Assembly: GCF_902498995.1 (NCBI RefSeq) | Contig: NZ_CABVLY010000007.1 | Location: forward strand, 124,001 to 188,000 | DNA from: Burkholderia anthina | Lineage (GTDB): Bacteria > Pseudomonadota > Gammaproteobacteria > Burkholderiales > Burkholderiaceae | Length of the DNA stretch: 64,000 nucleotides | Direction: 5' to 3' | Shown here: one piece after another, positions 23,395 to 31,708 of the stretch | How positions within the stretch are numbered: the first letter of the stretch is position 1 | Layout of the letters: every line of letters starts with the position of its first letter | Program-made: the position numbers and the translations under genes | Notes under the pieces: generated by a model | Told to the model about the DNA's origin: nothing | Database searches by the model: none | What the model saw: the letters and a program-made list of their open reading frames with translations, nothing else

Positions 23395-24480
23395 ATGAGC
23401 GTCGAATTCATCGGCATGATCCAGAGCCAGAAGCAGTCGGAAATCCATCCGCCGTCCGGCCCTGTCGTCGACCCCGACTATGTCCGCACGTTCGCCCGCG
23501 CCCACGAAACGGCCGGTTTCGACCGGATCCTCGTTCCGCACCACTCGACCGGCCCGTCGGCCACGCTGACGATCGCGTTCGCGGCCGCCGCGACCGAGCG
23601 CATCCATTTCATGCTCGCGCATCGTCCGGGCTTCACCGCGCCGACGCTCGCCGCGCGGCAGATCGCGACGCTCGACCAGTTCAGCCGCGGCCGGCTCGCC
23701 GTGCACTTCATTTCCGGCGGCTCGGACAGCGAACAGCAGCGCGACGGCGATTTCCTCGATCACGACGCGCGCTATGCGCGCACCGACGAATATCTCGGCA
23801 TCCTGCGGCGCATCTGGACCGAAACGAAGCCGTTCGATCACGACGGCGCGCATTACCGCTTCACGCAGGGCTTTTCGGACGTGAAGCCGTTCCAGCAACC
23901 GCACGTGCCGATCTACTTCGGCGGCGCGTCGGAAGCGGCGCTCGACGTGGCCGGCAAGCACGCGGACGTCTATGCGCTGTGGGGCGAATCGCTCGACCAG
24001 GTGCGCGACCTGACGACCCGCGTGCGCGCCGAAGCCGCGAAGCACGGCCGACAGGTGCGCTTCTCCGTGTCGTTCCGCCCGATTCTCGCGGCGACCGAAG
24101 ACGAAGCGTGGGCGCGCGCGCATCGCATCCTCGACGAAACGCGCCGGCTGCGCGAAGCGGCCGGGCTCGGCGCGGGCGGCCCGCAGCAGAGCGAAGGCGC
24201 GCGCCGCCTGCTCGCCGCGGCCGATCGCGGCGCGCGCGTCGACAAGCGGCTGTGGACCGAGATCGCGAAGCTCACCGGCGCGCGCTCGAATTCGACCGCG
24301 CTGGTCGGCACGCCCGAACAGGTCGCCGATGCGCTGCTCGACTACTACGACCTCGGCGTGACGACGTTCCTGATCCGCGGCTTCGACCCGCTCGACGATG
24401 CGATCGACTTCGGCCGCGAGCTGATTCCGCGCGTGCGCAGCGCCGTCGCCGCACGCGACGCCGCGCGTCGCGCCGCCTGA
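23395..24480 (+). CDS. LLM-class FMNH2-dependent monooxygenase (SsuD-like)
   Basis: A 361-residue bacterial luciferase-like monooxygenase. The N-terminal MSVEFIGMIQ, the LAHRPGFTAPTLAARQIATLDQFSRGRLAVHFISGG block (residues 76-110) and the ALWGESLDQV segment are characteristic of alkanesulfonate monooxygenases. They cleave C-S bonds of sulfonates to an aldehyde and sulfite using FMNH2 from a separate reductase. None is encoded here. The start ATG follows GGAGACCC. It heads an operon with a class II aldolase-like protein and a sulfonate-type ABC importer, which supports a desulfonation role. The exact substrate is unknown. Confidence 0.9.
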   Translation: MSVEFIGMIQSQKQSEIHPPSGPVVDPDYVRTFARAHETAGFDRILVPHHSTGPSATLTIAFAAAATERIHFMLAHRPGFTAPTLAARQIATLDQFSRGRLAVHFISGGSDSEQQRDGDFLDHDARYARTDEYLGILRRIWTETKPFDHDGAHYRFTQGFSDVKPFQQPHVPIYFGGASEAALDVAGKHADVYALWGESLDQVRDLTTRVRAEAAKHGRQVRFSVSFRPILAATEDEAWARAHRILDETRRLREAAGLGAGGPQQSEGARRLLAAADRGARVDKRLWTEIAKLTGARSNSTALVGTPEQVADALLDYYDLGVTTFLIRGFDPLDDAIDFGRELIPRVRSAVAARDAARRAA

Positions 24481-24500
24481 CGCAACCGGAGACGCCCGCC

Positions 24501-25346
24501 ATGTCCGCCGTCCTGTCCTCTTCCCCGCCCGTGCGCACCGCGTCGGGCCTCGTGCTCGCCGACACGCCGCGCCAGCATTTCTGGTTCGAACCGTCCGCGC
24601 CGCGCGTCGACGTCGCCGCCGAGCGCCGCCATCGGCAGGAGCGGCTCGCGGCCGCATTCCGCCTGTTCGCACGCTTCGGCTTCGCATCGGGGCTCGCCGG
24701 CCACATCACCGCGCGCGATCCGGAATTGCCCGACCACTTCTGGGTGAATCCGCTCGGCGTGCATTTCTCGCAGATCAAGGTGTCGGACCTCCTGCTCGTC
24801 AATGCGCGCGGCGAAACCGCGATCGGCAACCGGCCGCTGAACAAGGCCGCGTTCGCGATCCATGCGGCGATCCACGACGCGCACCCGCACATCGTCGCGG
24901 CCGCGCACACGCATTCGACCTACGGCAAGGCGTGGTCGACGCTCGGCCGCACGCTCGACCCGCTGACGCAGGACGCATGCGTGTTCTACGAGGACCACGC
25001 GCTGTTCGACGACTTCACGGGGATGGTGGTCGATACGAGCGAAGGCGCGCGGATCGCCGACGCACTCGCAAAACCCGACGGCACGACGCACAAGGGCGCG
25101 ATCCTGAAAAACCACGGCATCCTGACGGCCGGCCCGACCGTGGAAGCCGCCGCGTGGTGGTACATCGCGCTCGACAACGCCGCGCATACGCAGCTGCTCG
25201 CCGAAGCGGCCGGCACGCCGCAACCGATCGACCACGCCACCGCGCGGCACACGCATGGCCAGATCGGCGGCCCCGACGGCGCGCTGCATGCGTTCGACAG
25301 CCTGTTCGCGCGCGTCGTCGCCGACGAACCCGACCTGCTCGACTGA
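24501..25346 (+). CDS. Class II aldolase/adducin-domain protein
   Basis: A 281-residue class II aldolase/adducin family protein. The metal-binding histidines are in AAAHTHSTYGKAWS. The acidic catalytic region is in EDHALFDDFTGMV, and LKNHGILTAGPTVEAAAWWY supplies the third His and the closing helix. It starts 20 bp after the monooxygenase gene, with GGAGACGCC upstream. In this operon it may act on the aldehyde left after desulfonation, though such proteins are common beside SsuD-like genes without a proven reaction. Zn2+ or another divalent metal is expected. Confidence 0.88.
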   Translation: MSAVLSSSPPVRTASGLVLADTPRQHFWFEPSAPRVDVAAERRHRQERLAAAFRLFARFGFASGLAGHITARDPELPDHFWVNPLGVHFSQIKVSDLLLVNARGETAIGNRPLNKAAFAIHAAIHDAHPHIVAAAHTHSTYGKAWSTLGRTLDPLTQDACVFYEDHALFDDFTGMVVDTSEGARIADALAKPDGTTHKGAILKNHGILTAGPTVEAAAWWYIALDNAAHTQLLAEAAGTPQPIDHATARHTHGQIGGPDGALHAFDSLFARVVADEPDLLD

Positions 25347-25388
25347 CCACCCTCGCACGAAACCGGAACCGCAACCGGAGACCACACC

Positions 25389-26423
25389 ATGACCGATACC
25401 CCCGCATCCGCGCCGCCCGGCGCGCACGACGACAAACGCCGCCGGCTGCTGCGCGCGGCTGGCGCGGCCGCGCTCGCCGCGCCGGCGATCACGCTCGGCC
25501 GCAAGGCGTGGTCCGCGCCGCCGCTGAAGAAGCTCACGTTCGCGTGGAACCAGAACGCGTTCTGCCTGACGCCGATCGTCGTCGCGCAAGAGAACGGCTT
25601 CTTCGAGAAGAACGGGCTGAAGGTCGAGCTGATCAACTACAGCGGGTCGACCGACCAGCTGCTCGAATCGATCGCAACCGGCAAGGCCGACGCGGCGGTC
25701 GGGATGATCCACCGCTGGCTCAAGCCGCTCGAAGCCGGTTTCGACGTGAAGATCATCGGCAGCTCGCACGGCGGCTGCGTGCGGCTGCTCGGTTCGAAGA
25801 CGGCCGGCGTCACGACACTGCAGGCGCTGAAGGGCAAGACCGTCGGCGTCAGCGATCTCGCCGCGCCCGGCAAGCACTTCTTCTCGATCCTGCTCGCGAA
25901 GAACGGCATCGATCCCGAGCGCGACATCACGTGGCGGCAGTATCCGGCCGACCTGCTCGGCGTGGCGGTCGACAAGGGCGAGATCCAGGCGATCGCCGAC
26001 GGCGACCCGAACCTCTATCTGCTCGAGAAACGCAGCAACGGCGCGTATGCGGAACTCGCGACGAACCTGTCCGGCGAATACGCGCGCAAGGTGTGCTGCG
26101 TGATCGGCGCGCGCGGCGACCTCGTGCGCAACGACCGGCCAGCCGCTGCCGCGCTCGCGCGCTCGATCGTGCAGGCCACCGAATACACGCACGACAACCC
26201 GAACGAAGCCGCGAAGGCGTTCGCGAAGTATTCGCCGAAGATCAACCCGGACGACCTGCGCAAGCTGTACGCGACGCTGACCTATACGCACCACCCGACC
26301 AACGTCGACCTGCAGCAGGAAATCGCGTTCTATGCGGACGATTTCCGCCGCATCAACGTGCTGAAGAAGAGTACGGACCCGCAGCGCTTCGCGCAGCAGG
26401 TCTATGCGAACGTGCTGGGGTGA
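25389..26423 (+). CDS. Sulfonate-type ABC transporter substrate-binding protein
   Basis: A 344-residue periplasmic binding protein of the NMT1/SsuA/TauA superfamily. The N-terminus carries a long charged region with KRRRLLRAAGAAALAAP, suggesting Tat export. The mature part begins LKKLTFAWNQNAFCLTPIVVAQENGFFEKNGLKVELI, typical of aliphatic sulfonate/nitrate-type binders. SGSTDQLLESIATGKADAAVG is the hinge-side signature. It is followed 4 bp later by the permease gene and then the ATPase, so it is the cognate receptor. Confidence 0.9.
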   Translation: MTDTPASAPPGAHDDKRRRLLRAAGAAALAAPAITLGRKAWSAPPLKKLTFAWNQNAFCLTPIVVAQENGFFEKNGLKVELINYSGSTDQLLESIATGKADAAVGMIHRWLKPLEAGFDVKIIGSSHGGCVRLLGSKTAGVTTLQALKGKTVGVSDLAAPGKHFFSILLAKNGIDPERDITWRQYPADLLGVAVDKGEIQAIADGDPNLYLLEKRSNGAYAELATNLSGEYARKVCCVIGARGDLVRNDRPAAAALARSIVQATEYTHDNPNEAAKAFAKYSPKINPDDLRKLYATLTYTHHPTNVDLQQEIAFYADDFRRINVLKKSTDPQRFAQQVYANVLG

Positions 26424-26427
26424 CGCG

Positions 26428-27519
26428 ATGTCGACGATCGAACACGCCTCCACCACACGCTCCGCGTCGGCACCGGCCGGCGCCGCCACCGCTGCGCCGC
26501 CCCGTGCCGCGTGCACGGCCTGCGACGCGACGCTCGCGGCCGAAGCCCGCCGGGCGCGCACCTGGCCGACCGGCATCGTCGCGGCGCTCGCGTGGGCCGT
26601 GCTCGGCGCGCTCACGCGGCTGTGGCCGAACCGCGTCGTCGGCTTCACCGACTGGGCGTACACCGGCACGTTCGGCACCGCCGCGTGGGTGATCGCCGCG
26701 CTGCTGCTCGTCGCCGCGACGCTCGGCCATCGCGTGCCGGCCACGCGCGCACGGCTCGCCCGCGTGCGGCCGGCCGGCCCGTGGCTCGTCGCGCTGCCGC
26801 TCGTGCTCGCCGCGTGGGAAATCGTCACCGCGAAAACCGGCTGGCTGCCGACGCCGTTCTTCGCGCCGCCGCAGGCGCTGATCGAGGTGTACGTCGACGA
26901 CTGGCCGCGCCTCGCCGGCAGCGCCGGCAATACGCTGAAGCTGCTCGCGCTCGGCTTTGCATATGGCGTCGCGGTCGGGTTCGCCGTCGGCGTGTCGATC
27001 GGCTGGTCGCGCCGCATCGGCTACTGGGTGCATCCGGTGCTGCGCGTGCTCGGCCCCGTGCCGGCCACCGCGCTGCTGCCGCTCACGTTCTACTTCTTCC
27101 CGACCAGCTATTCGGCCGCCGCGTTCCTGATCGCGCTGGCGACCGGCTTCCCGGTCGCGGTGCTGACGTGGTCGGGCGTCGCGAGCGTGAACCGGCAGTA
27201 CTACGACGTCGCGCGCACGCTCGGTGCGAACGCGCGCTTCCTGGTGCTGCGCGTCGCGATTCCGGCCGCGCTGCCGCACGTGTTCGTCGGCATCTTCATG
27301 GGGCTGAGCGCGTCGTTCACGGTGCTGGTCGTCGCCGAGATGATGGGCGTCAAGTCGGGGCTCGGCTGGTACCTGAGCTGGGCGCAGGGCTGGGCATCGT
27401 ACGTGAACATGTATGCGGCGCTGATCGTGATGGCGCTGCTGTTTTCCGGGTTGATCGCGCTGCTGTTCGCGGTGCGCGACCGTGTGCTCGCGTGGCAGAA
27501 AGGAACCGTCAAATGGTAA
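26428..27519 (+). CDS. SsuC/TauC-like ABC transporter permease
   Basis: A 363-residue permease with about eight membrane helices. The first 130 residues add two extra helices (LAWAVLGALTRLW and TAAWVIAALLLVAATLG) before the standard six-helix BPD transporter domain that starts near WLVALPLVLAAWEIV. The EAA loop is visible in YDVARTLGANARFLVLRVAIPAALPHV. Canonical SsuC is about 260 residues, so this one has an N-terminal extension of roughly 100, which includes a CTACDA cysteine pair. Its stop codon overlaps the ATPase start by 7 bp. Confidence 0.9.
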   Translation: MSTIEHASTTRSASAPAGAATAAPPRAACTACDATLAAEARRARTWPTGIVAALAWAVLGALTRLWPNRVVGFTDWAYTGTFGTAAWVIAALLLVAATLGHRVPATRARLARVRPAGPWLVALPLVLAAWEIVTAKTGWLPTPFFAPPQALIEVYVDDWPRLAGSAGNTLKLLALGFAYGVAVGFAVGVSIGWSRRIGYWVHPVLRVLGPVPATALLPLTFYFFPTSYSAAAFLIALATGFPVAVLTWSGVASVNRQYYDVARTLGANARFLVLRVAIPAALPHVFVGIFMGLSASFTVLVVAEMMGVKSGLGWYLSWAQGWASYVNMYAALIVMALLFSGLIALLFAVRDRVLAWQKGTVKW

Positions 27520-28328
27520 GCGCCGCCGTTCTCGAATCGTCCGTTTCAGCGTCGCCCGATGCGGCAGCGCCGCGCGGCGCGCGGATCGACATCCGTCACG
27601 TGAGCCACGCATTCGACGGCCCCGGCGGCCCGCTGCCGGTGCTCGACGACGTCACGCTGTCGGTCGCGGCCGGCGAATTCGTCGCGCTGCTCGGCCCGAG
27701 CGGCTGCGGGAAATCGACGCTGCTGCGGCTCGTCGCGGGCCTCGATGCCGCACGGCAAGGCACGATCGCGCAGGACGGCGCGCCGATCGAGCAGCCCGAT
27801 CCGTCGCGCATCGTCGTGTTCCAGGATCCGACGCTGTACCCGTGGCGCCGCGTGCGCGCGAACGTCGCACTCGGCCTCGAAGCGCGCGGCGTGGCGCGCA
27901 CCGCGCAGCATCGCGTCGACGATGCGCTCGCGCGCGTCGGGCTGCAGGAATTCTCGAACGTGTTTCCGCATCAGCTGTCGGGCGGGATGGCGCAGCGTGT
28001 CGCGCTCGCGCGTGCGCTCGTCAACGATCCGCGGCTGCTGATTCTCGACGAGCCGCTCGGCAAGCTGGATTCGCTGACGCGGCTCACGATGCAGGCCGAG
28101 CTGACCGCGCTGTGGCAACGCGACGGGTTCTCCGCGCTGCTCGTCACGCACGATGTCGAGGAAGCGCTGTTTCTCGCGCAACGCGTGATCGTGTTCGGGC
28201 CGCGTCCCGCACGGATCGTCGCGGAACTGCGCGTCGACCTGCCCTATCCGCGCCATCGCGGCGACTCGCGTCTTGCCGAACTGCGCCACGAAGCGCTGCG
28301 GCATCTCGGACTCGATGCGAGCTGGTAG
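27513..28328 (+). CDS. SsuB/TauB-like ABC transporter ATPase
   Basis: A 271-residue ATPase of the nitrate/sulfonate/taurine importer family. Walker A is GPSGCGKST, the Q-loop VVFQDPTLYPWRRV, the signature LSGGMAQR, Walker B LLILDEPLGKLD and the switch His VTHDVEEAL. ALFLAQRVIVFGPRPARIV near the end is typical of the family. It begins within the permease gene and is preceded by AAAGGA. With the two previous genes it makes a complete importer. Confidence 0.93.
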   Translation: MVSAAVLESSVSASPDAAAPRGARIDIRHVSHAFDGPGGPLPVLDDVTLSVAAGEFVALLGPSGCGKSTLLRLVAGLDAARQGTIAQDGAPIEQPDPSRIVVFQDPTLYPWRRVRANVALGLEARGVARTAQHRVDDALARVGLQEFSNVFPHQLSGGMAQRVALARALVNDPRLLILDEPLGKLDSLTRLTMQAELTALWQRDGFSALLVTHDVEEALFLAQRVIVFGPRPARIVAELRVDLPYPRHRGDSRLAELRHEALRHLGLDASW

Positions 28329-28381
28329 ATGCGCGGTGTCGTTCGCCGGCTGGCCGGTTCGCGGCGGCAAAGGCCGTGCCG

Positions 28382-29563
28382 ATGAGCGCGCCGCCATTCG
28401 CCGACTGGGCGCTCGTCTTCCTGCAACTGCTGTATCGCGTGCAGACCGTGCTATCTCAGGCGCTGCATGCGGCCGGGCTGACCGGCGACGCCGACGGGCA
28501 AGCCGCGTGGCCGTGGGCGCACCGGATCGCGCTGGAAACGCTGCGCATCGACACGGGGCTCACGCGGCAGCTCGCGTTCGCCGTTGCGGCGACCGCGCTC
28601 GCCGTCGCGCTTGGGGGCGTCGCGATCGCGTCGCGCAGGTGGCGTGTGGCGTCGGCCATCGCCGCGCTGGCCGTCGCGTGGTTCGCGCCGTGGCCGCCGT
28701 CGTCGCTGTGGCTCGCACCCGCCGTGCCCACGAGCTTCCAGCGCAATCCCGCGCCCTTTTCCGTGGAACACGTGATGCACGGCGCACATCTGTATGCGCA
28801 ACACTGCGCGGCCTGCCACGGCGCGGACGGCCGCGGCGAAGGACCGCTCGCGGCAACGCTCGCGCACTGGCCGCCGACCTTCGCCGGCACGCTGCTCGCG
28901 CGCCGGCTCGACGGCGAACTGTACTGGCGCGTGCGGCATGGCACGCACGACGGACACGGCGCGCCGTCGATGCCCGGCTTTGCCGCGACGCTCGACCCCG
29001 CCGACACCTGGGCCGTGCTCGATTACCTGAAAGCGCTGTCGGCCGGCAGCGGCGCGCAGGCCGAAGGTGCGTGGCCCGTGCCCGTCCCGCTGCCGGTGCT
29101 CGACGTGCGCTGCGGCAACGCCGCGCCGCAACCGCTCGACCGCTGGCGCGAAGGCCAGCGTGTGCGCATCGTCGCGCTCGCGCCGGGCGGCACGCCGCCG
29201 GCGGAAGACCCGCGCTGGCAGACGTTGCTCGTCACCGACGGCGCGACGCCCGCGCCATTGGCCGGCGGCTCGCGTGCGAGCTGCGTCGCGTCGACGCCCG
29301 GCGCATGGCAAGCGTTCGCGACGATCGCGGGCGTGGCGCCCGATACGCTAGGCGGCACGCAGTTGCTCGCCGACCGGCGCGGCTGGCTGCGCGCGCGTGC
29401 GTTGCCGGGCAGCGCGGGCTGGTCGGCCGACGACCTGCTGTGCCGCTCGGATGCGACCGCACGGCCGTCGACCGTCGCCACGAACGCCGATCCGCTGACT
29501 GCACTGCTGCTGCGCGTGGATGCCGAACCGGTGCGCGACGTGCAGGCCGGCCTTCCGCATTGA
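28382..29563 (+). CDS. Membrane-anchored cytochrome c protein
   Basis: A 393-residue protein. Residues 1-115 contain membrane helices (LAFAVAATALAVALGG, VASAIAALAVAWFAPW). One c-type haem domain follows, with Cys142-Ala-Ala-Cys145-His146 and a distal Met in GAPSMPGFAATL. The last 170 residues (DVRCGNAAPQPLDRW onward) form a soluble domain I do not recognise, with paired cysteines. It faces the periplasm. It sits between the sulfonate ABC ATPase and a second binding protein, so it may accept electrons from, or be co-regulated with, organosulfur breakdown. That role is only inferred from position. Confidence 0.82.
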   Translation: MSAPPFADWALVFLQLLYRVQTVLSQALHAAGLTGDADGQAAWPWAHRIALETLRIDTGLTRQLAFAVAATALAVALGGVAIASRRWRVASAIAALAVAWFAPWPPSSLWLAPAVPTSFQRNPAPFSVEHVMHGAHLYAQHCAACHGADGRGEGPLAATLAHWPPTFAGTLLARRLDGELYWRVRHGTHDGHGAPSMPGFAATLDPADTWAVLDYLKALSAGSGAQAEGAWPVPVPLPVLDVRCGNAAPQPLDRWREGQRVRIVALAPGGTPPAEDPRWQTLLVTDGATPAPLAGGSRASCVASTPGAWQAFATIAGVAPDTLGGTQLLADRRGWLRARALPGSAGWSADDLLCRSDATARPSTVATNADPLTALLLRVDAEPVRDVQAGLPH

Positions 29564-29607
29564 ATCCCTGAACCGCTTCCGAATCATTTCCCTCACCGAA
29601 CTTCACG

Positions 29608-30561
29608 ATGAATCCGACCCGACGCCAGTTCCTCGCGCAAGCCAGCGCCCTCGCCACCGTCGCCCTGGCTCCGGCCGCCCTGCACGCGCAATCGGGCGCC
29701 CGGCCGCTGCTGCGCGCCGGCGACCAGAAAGGTGGACTGCGCGCGCTGCTCGAAGCGGCCGGCGAACTGAACGGTCTCGCCTACGACATCGCGTGGACCG
29801 AATTCCCGGCCGCCGCGCCGCTGGCCGAAGCGCTGAACGCGGCGGCCGTCGACTGCGGGCCGATCGGCGACGCGCCGGTGATCTTCGCGCTCGCATCCGG
29901 CGCACGCATCAAGGTAATCGGCGCGAACCGCTCCGACCCGTACGGCACCGCCGTGCTCGTGCGACCGGACGCAACGCTCAAAGGCGCGGCCGACCTCAAA
30001 GGCAAGCGCATCGGCACCACGCGCGGCTCGATCGGCCATTTCGTCACGCTGAAGGCGCTCGACGCGGCCGGGCTGCCGCCTGACGCGGTGTCGTTCCGCT
30101 TCCTGTCGCCGGCCGACACGATGCTTGCGCTCGCCACCGGATCGATCGACGCGTGGGCAACGTGGGAGCCGTACACCGCGCTCGCCGAAACGAGCGGCCG
30201 CGCGCGCGTGCTGGTCAACGGCCGCGGGCTGTGGTCGGGCCTCAGCTATGTCGCGGCAACCGACGCGGCGATCGCGTCGAAGCGCGACGTGCTGCGCGAT
30301 TTCGTGCAACGCGTCGTGCGCGCGCAGGTGTGGTCGTACCGGCACGTCGACGCGTATTCCGCTGCGCTTGCCCGCATCATCGGCATTCCGCCGGCCGCCG
30401 CGAAGCTGCAGTTCGAGCGCCGCAACACGCGCTGGCAGGCGATCGACGCGACGGTGATCGCCGAGCAGCAGCGCACGGCAGACTTCTACCTGAAGGCCGG
30501 GCTGCTGCGCCAGCCGCTCGACGTGCGCGCGACGTTCGACCTCGGTTTTCCGCTGGCGTGA
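29608..30561 (+). CDS. Second sulfonate-type substrate-binding protein
   Basis: A 317-residue NMT1/SsuA-type receptor with a Tat-like signal (TRRQFLAQASALATVALAP). The mature chain shows ALNAAAVDCGPIGDAPVIFALASG and LKGKRIGTTRGSIGHFVTLKALDAAGL, typical of aliphatic sulfonate binders. It differs strongly from the receptor encoded 3 kb upstream and has no permease or ATPase of its own in the window. It probably serves the same importer with another ligand. It follows the cytochrome gene by 44 bp. A hairpin (GGCGGT/ACCGCC, 30572-30588) lies just after its stop. Confidence 0.9.
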   Translation: MNPTRRQFLAQASALATVALAPAALHAQSGARPLLRAGDQKGGLRALLEAAGELNGLAYDIAWTEFPAAAPLAEALNAAAVDCGPIGDAPVIFALASGARIKVIGANRSDPYGTAVLVRPDATLKGAADLKGKRIGTTRGSIGHFVTLKALDAAGLPPDAVSFRFLSPADTMLALATGSIDAWATWEPYTALAETSGRARVLVNGRGLWSGLSYVAATDAAIASKRDVLRDFVQRVVRAQVWSYRHVDAYSAALARIIGIPPAAAKLQFERRNTRWQAIDATVIAEQQRTADFYLKAGLLRQPLDVRATFDLGFPLA

Positions 30562-30652
30562 GCGGCCGCGCGGCGGTGCGCAACCGCCCGAACGGCTTTC
30601 GCCCGATCTGGCACAATCGCGATTCGACCCACCTCGCCTGTCCGCCAGCGTC

Positions 30653-31519
30653 ATGCCAGCCATCTCCGAACTCTTCGTCTATCCGATCAAATCCTGCGCC
30701 GGCATCGCGCTGTCGCGCTCGCAGCTGCTCGAAACGGGCCTCGCCTACGATCGCCACTGGCTGATCACGACCCCGGACGGGATGATGATCACGCAACGCA
30801 CGCACCCGCGCCTCGCGCTGATCCGCACCGCGCTCGAAAGCGATGCGCTGGTGCTGAACGCGCCGGGCATGCCGGAGATCCGCACGCCGCTCGACGGCGA
30901 TGCGACGCCCGCGACGCCGAAGATGGCCGCGACCGTCTGGCGCGACACCGTCGACGCGATCGACACCGGCGCCGAAACGGCCGCGTGGCTCACCGAATTC
31001 CTCGGCGTGCCGCTGAAGCTCGCGCGCTTCGGCGCCGACGCACGCCGCGGCTGCAACCGCAAATGGACCGGCGACATCGATACGCACACGCAGTTCGCGG
31101 ACGGCTATCCGCTGCTCGTGATCGGCCAGTCGTCGCTCGACGACCTGAACGCGAAGCTCGCCGCGAAAGGCGCGCCGGCGATTCCGATGAACCGTTTCCG
31201 TCCGAACATCGTCGTGTCGGATCTCGATGCATACGAAGAGGATTTCGTCGAACATCTCGACGCCGACGGCGCGACGCCCGTGCGGCTGCGCCTCGTGAAG
31301 CTGTGCACGCGCTGCCCGATGCCGACGATCGACCAGGCAACCGGCGCACCGAACCCGGCGTGGCCGCACGAGCCGACCGACACGATGCAGACCTATCGCG
31401 CGAACCCGAACTACGAAGACGCGCTGACGTTCGGCATCAACGCGATCGTCGTCGAAGGCGCGGGCGCATGGCTCGAGGTCGGGCAGGCAGTCGAGGCGGA
31501 GATCGGCTTCGGCGATTGA
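30653..31519 (+). CDS. MOSC-domain protein (YcbX-like N-terminal plus MOSC)
   Basis: A 288-residue molybdenum-cofactor-binding protein. The N-terminal beta-barrel starts ISELFVYPIKSCAGIAL, and the MOSC domain follows, with FRPNIVV and the conserved Cys in KLCTRCPMPTID that ligates Mo in YcbX/mARC-type enzymes. These reduce N-hydroxylated compounds using a separate ferredoxin or flavoprotein donor. The 2Fe-2S domain found in E. coli YcbX is absent here, so an external donor is needed. It is monocistronic and converges on the sensor kinase gene. Confidence 0.9.
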   Translation: MPAISELFVYPIKSCAGIALSRSQLLETGLAYDRHWLITTPDGMMITQRTHPRLALIRTALESDALVLNAPGMPEIRTPLDGDATPATPKMAATVWRDTVDAIDTGAETAAWLTEFLGVPLKLARFGADARRGCNRKWTGDIDTHTQFADGYPLLVIGQSSLDDLNAKLAAKGAPAIPMNRFRPNIVVSDLDAYEEDFVEHLDADGATPVRLRLVKLCTRCPMPTIDQATGAPNPAWPHEPTDTMQTYRANPNYEDALTFGINAIVVEGAGAWLEVGQAVEAEIGFGD

Positions 31520-31708
31520 GCGGCGCTCATGGAACCGTATCGCCGTCGCCCGAATAGCCGGTAGACCGGTCGAACCTCGCGCCGACGATCACGTCCCGTT
31601 CCCCGCCCGCTCGCTGCGGCACGCGCGGCCGCAATGCGCGCCCCGTCGTAGCCGCTGAACGGATCGCCGAGGTCGACGCGCGCATCGGCGCGCGCGCCGG
31701 GCCGTCCG

